Assembly (NCBI GenBank): GCA_013399305.1
Contig: VXAI01000160.1
Location: forward strand, 633,159-697,158
DNA from: Rostratula benghalensis
Lineage: Eukaryota > Chordata > Aves > Charadriiformes > Rostratulidae
DNA length: 64,000 bases
Direction of reading: 5' to 3'
This document shows, piece after piece, positions 60,490 to 64,000 of the stretch (positions are counted from its first letter, which is position 1; each line of letters starts with the position of its first letter). The position numbers were made by a program, and so were the translations under genes. The notes under the pieces were generated by a model. That model was not told where the DNA came from, did no database searches, and was given only the letters and a program-made list of their open reading frames with translations.

Positions 60490-61172
60490 AAGCAGCAGAG
60501 TGGTGGATGAAAAGCTGGACATGAGCCAGCAATGTGCACTCACAGTCTTGAAAGCCAACCATAATGCGTGCTGCATCAAAAAAAGTGTGGCCAGCAGGCT
60601 GAGGGAGGTGATTCTGCCCCTCTATTCTGCTCTCGTGAGTACTCACCTGGAGTACTGCATCCAGCTCTGGTGTCTTCATCACATGAAAGACATGGGCCTG
60701 ATCCAGCGAGTCCAGAGAAAGCCCACAGAAATGGTCAAAGGGCTGGATCACCTCTCCTGTGAAGACAGGATGAGAAAGTTGGGGTTGTTCAGGCTGGAGA
60801 AGAGAAGGCTCTGGGGAGGGCTTATTGCTGCCTTTCAGTACCTAGAGAGGGCCTAGAGGAAAGATAAGGACAAATTTTTTGCAGGGCCTGTTGCGATAGG
60901 ACAAGGGGTAATGGTTTTAAACTAAAAGAGGATAGATTTAGAGTAGGTATAAGGATGAAATGTTTTATGATGAGGGTAGTGAAACACTGACTCAGATTGC
61001 CCAGAGAGGTTGTAGAGGTAGAGGAGGTAGAGCCCCATTGCTCAAGGTCAGGTTGGGTGGGCCTCTGAGCAACCTGATGTAGTTGAAGATGTCCCTGATC
61101 ATTGCCGGGGAGGGGATGGACTAGATGACCTTTAAAGGTCTCTTCCAAGTCAAATAATTCAATTATATAGTT
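60490..61172 (+). mobile_element. CR1 LINE with open reverse-transcriptase C-terminus
   Basis: The longest uninterrupted frame of the window (60320-60856, 178 aa) ends in a CR1 ORF2 C-terminus: LDMSQQCAL, IKKSVASR, EVILPLYSALVSTHLEYCIQ, LIQRVQRK, LFRLEKRRLWGGLIAAFQYL. The CR1 3' UTR follows to about 61172 (TCTCTTCCAAGTCAAATAAT). The upstream part of the frame is not obviously CR1. It is a 5'-truncated retrotransposon, not a host gene. Confidence 0.93.
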
Positions 61173-63486
61173 TTAATCACAGTGTGTTGTTAGTGTATAA
61201 TGATTAACGTGTAAGTCATTTCCATGGGATGTCATGGAGACAGGAACAACGGGAAGTTTAAAAAGGGACTACACAGAGCCATGCAGAGAAAGTTAATTAG
61301 TAACTATTGAATATGGGCATGGCCTTTTGGCTGACAGGTTGCCTGAAATGCTATTACTGGAAAACAGGAGAGTAGAACAAATACAGACCAACTCTTACTA
61401 TCCTTATTCACCGTTTTACACAAGTGCCTGCAGCTGGCCAGCAAGAGACAAGAGATTGTCTCAGGGGCTGTAAGGCCCCTAGATTTGACCTTGATATATG
61501 TTCTTCTGACACTCTGGCTCTAGCAAGTGACAGTTTTTAAATGCTTCTATTTTGTTAACCCACAAGCTACTATGCAGAACGAATGCAGGTCAATGGTTTC
61601 ACTTTATTTAGTGACTGCTGGAAAAAATGAGGATTAGCTTCACTAGAAACCTATACAGAATCAGCATGAGATCAGGTAATGTCCTACCTGGGCATATCAA
61701 CATAAAAGAAAGCGAGAAGGCAGCACAGTGGAGAGAAGATATGAAAAGGTTTCAAATCTACATTGAATATTAATGCCATAAATGCATACCTAAAACAGAT
61801 TCTTGCTCAGTTATTCAGTGGACAAGTAAGAAAATGAGGTTAAAACAATACAATGTGCTGCTTCCTGGTTATCAAAACACAACAAAGTCTTATGTTCTGC
61901 TGTCTTCTAGGGTTCCTTAGAGACACGGCTGTCTTAATTTCCTGTTTGGACTTCCTAAAGGATAAAAGCAGTAAATGATGCAGCATAATGAAGGGATTAT
62001 CATCTGAACAGTGCTTTCTTTTCTGCTTTGGCTCTTCCCCAACCACGGCAATAATTTTCAGGAGTCACAAAAGAGAGGCAGCGTTCTGCCTGCCTGCTTC
62101 AATATCTGGACTGCACAGGTTTGTGCACAGGGCATTTTATCTCTACCAAGTGAAAGGACTTTTGTCGTGGATTCAGTCATTACCTTGTTTTAAAGGACCA
62201 GCCATAGCCCCACATTTTTCACTTTCATACAAGAAAGAAACAATGAAGGGAAGATATAGATCCTGTTCTGCTTGTTATAAAACAGTATTTGTTAGGTAAC
62301 ATTAGTCAAACATTTGGCATTTTTTCTGAGTGTTTCGAAGCTGACAAGCTTTTATGACATCCTCTGACTCCTGGTTTGGAGCTAAACCAGAGCTGCTGGA
62401 AGACAGTAGGGTTCTCCTCCATATCCTAGACTTGGGATGAGATCTGCAAGATCTCAAGATATACAATCCGCAAGATCTATATATAGATATACAATTGAAT
62501 TTATATTCTCCTGTGATTTCTCATCACTAAAGGCATCCTGAGAGGCATATACAGCTTGGCTGAAATGAATATGTGTAACTTGTGAATGAGGAAAGGCAGC
62601 CTAAAGATGTGAATACCTGCTAAATACACAAACACTGAGAATGATAGGAGATATACTCCTGAGATCTGGTGGGGTAAAATCATCACCTCTGAGTAACGAC
62701 AGCTGCTGACCAGGTCCTTTGCTAAGGTCATTGCTTCAAACACACATGGAAGCTGTTAATGGGATTTTCGTACATCTGCACTTGAAAACCAAACAAGAGA
62801 CGAGTCAATTCCTCTTTCTAAAATTCTAAAAGAAGCACCCTAGTGAGCAAAATATGCAAGAGACCCACGGTCTTTCATAGATGTTGGACAGGCTGACCCA
62901 TGGGTATTACAGAAACCATGTTATGCAAAAAAAAATCAACTTTAACTGCACTATTTTAGCCCCCAAGTCATGCACTGGATAGCCCAGAGCTGCAGGGCTT
63001 CATCAGTTCACATAGCTCACCTTCTGTCAGCTCAGATTTACTCTCTGCTTGTTTTTCTTTACCTGTAAACACATACTATGTTTAATTTGTCATTGTAGCA
63101 TCACCTTGCACTTGAGTTATTAAAATACGCAGAACAATTCCATGATACATGATCCCATGATCCAATAGAGATATGAGTTCAGCCTCATAAGCAATTAGCA
63201 CTTTATATTCTGGTTTTTGGTCCACATCAAGTTATCCACAGTAAGGGTGAAAGTGTGAACTACTTCACATAGTACAGTAACCACAATTTGGCCAACTACG
63301 TGACCTCTTAACAACCTAACCTTTTCAGTCTCTTCCTAGACTCAAAGAAGGCATGTGCTGTGGCACTCCCTTCAATTCTGGGTTTCTAGATATTTCATAT
63401 TGTGAATCTGAATAAAGAAAGAGTATCACTTTAGCCCCCAAAGTGAGGTTTATTTTCCATAGAAAACAAAGGATGGAGGGGTAAAA
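61173..63486. other. Intergenic sequence, nothing recognised
   Basis: AT-rich unique sequence with a short AGATCTATATATAGATAT-type inverted stretch near 62470. No gene or repeat family recognised. Confidence 0.45.
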
Positions 63487-63760
63487 GAATCATAGAACAG
63501 TTTGAGATGGAAGGGAGCTTTAAAGTTCATGTAGTTCAACCTCCCCTGCCATGATCAGGGACACCTTCAACTAGGCCAGGCTGCTCAGAGCCCTATGTGA
63601 CCTGGCCAGGAGCATTTCCAGCAACGGGGCATCTACCATCTCTCTGGGCAACTTGTGCTAGTCTTTTGCCACCTCATTGTAAAGAATTTCTTCCTTACAT
63701 CTAGTCTAAATCTACCCTCTTTTAGTTAAAAAAGTGTCTTATTGCTAGAAGGCCTGCTAA
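63487..63760 (-). mobile_element. CR1 LINE fragment, minus strand
   Basis: AGAATCATAGAACAGTTTGA, GATGGAAGGGAGCTTTAAAG, CCATGATCAGGGACACCTTC and CTAGGCCAGGCTGCTCAGAG are the reverse-complemented CR1 3' UTR, ending near CTTATTGCTAGAAGGCC. Confidence 0.92.
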
Positions 63761-64000
63761 GATAGTTGTCCTCATCTTTCCTGTAGGCCCTGCTTACGTG
63801 GTGAAAGGCTGGGCTCCTTACTATGTACTGTGATGTCTCCCTGATACGGGTTTAAAGAATGGATGAGGCTTACAACTGGACCACAGGGACCCACTCAGTT
63901 CTCAGGTGCCAAAACCTCAGGACTAGAGACAAAAAGCTACAGGCGTCTTAACAAAACCTATGTAAAACAATAACAGGAGGCAAGGGGGAGACAAAAGTGT

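Noticed and set aside
60320..60856. 178-codon open frame, the longest in the window
   Set aside because: Its C-terminal two-thirds is the CR1 reverse-transcriptase end, so it is a retrotransposon fragment rather than a host gene.
41501..64000. Search for IL1R1, the expected downstream neighbour
   Set aside because: No Ig-domain exon with C/W/DSGxYxC spacing or TIR-domain motif was seen downstream; any IL1R1 5' non-coding exon cannot be recognised by eye.

Overview
The window is vertebrate nuclear DNA and almost certainly avian. It has long AT-rich introns and intergenic DNA, few microsatellites, and at least eighteen CR1 (chicken repeat 1) LINE fragments on both strands, several ending in the typical ATTCTATG-type 3' repeat. 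There are no bacterial-type operons, tRNA or rRNA genes, or CRISPR arrays. The species cannot be named from the sequence alone.

One protein-coding gene can be reconstructed completely: IL1R2, the interleukin-1 type II (decoy) receptor, on the + strand. Eight coding exons (27710-27788, 27890-28148, 30368-30542, 31982-32156, 33515-33580, 34875-35010, 37743-37888, 39204-39331) join in frame through GT/AG introns into a 387-residue protein. It has a signal peptide, three Ig-like domains, one transmembrane helix and a 17-residue cytoplasmic tail with no TIR domain. A likely promoter and 5' non-coding exon lie about 2.3 kb upstream (inverted CCAAT box, TATA box, initiator, then CAG|GTAAGT at 25413/25414). 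A canonical poly(A) signal lies at 41453, giving a 3' UTR of about 2.1 kb.

Layout: 1-25 kb is intergenic DNA with CR1 copies, including a long decayed element carrying ORF1-esterase and ORF2-endonuclease remnants at 6.7-8.4 kb, and a pair of copies of an unidentified dispersed repeat at 9.8 and 16.0 kb. 25.3-41.5 kb is the IL1R2 locus. Its fourth coding intron holds a compact CpG island with a perfect CRE, GC boxes and a CTCF-like site, and its sixth holds an inverted pair of CR1 fragments. 41.5-64 kb is downstream intergenic DNA with more CR1 copies, including an old, heavily decayed element at about 52.6-54.2 kb. In other vertebrates IL1R1 lies downstream of IL1R2, but no IL1R1 coding exon was recognised here.

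The points most worth checking are the inferred IL1R2 promoter and first exon, including an in-frame upstream ATG; a possible alternative last exon at 38639-38712 that would make a soluble receptor; and the intronic CpG island. I found no clear evidence for a wholly new biological system.
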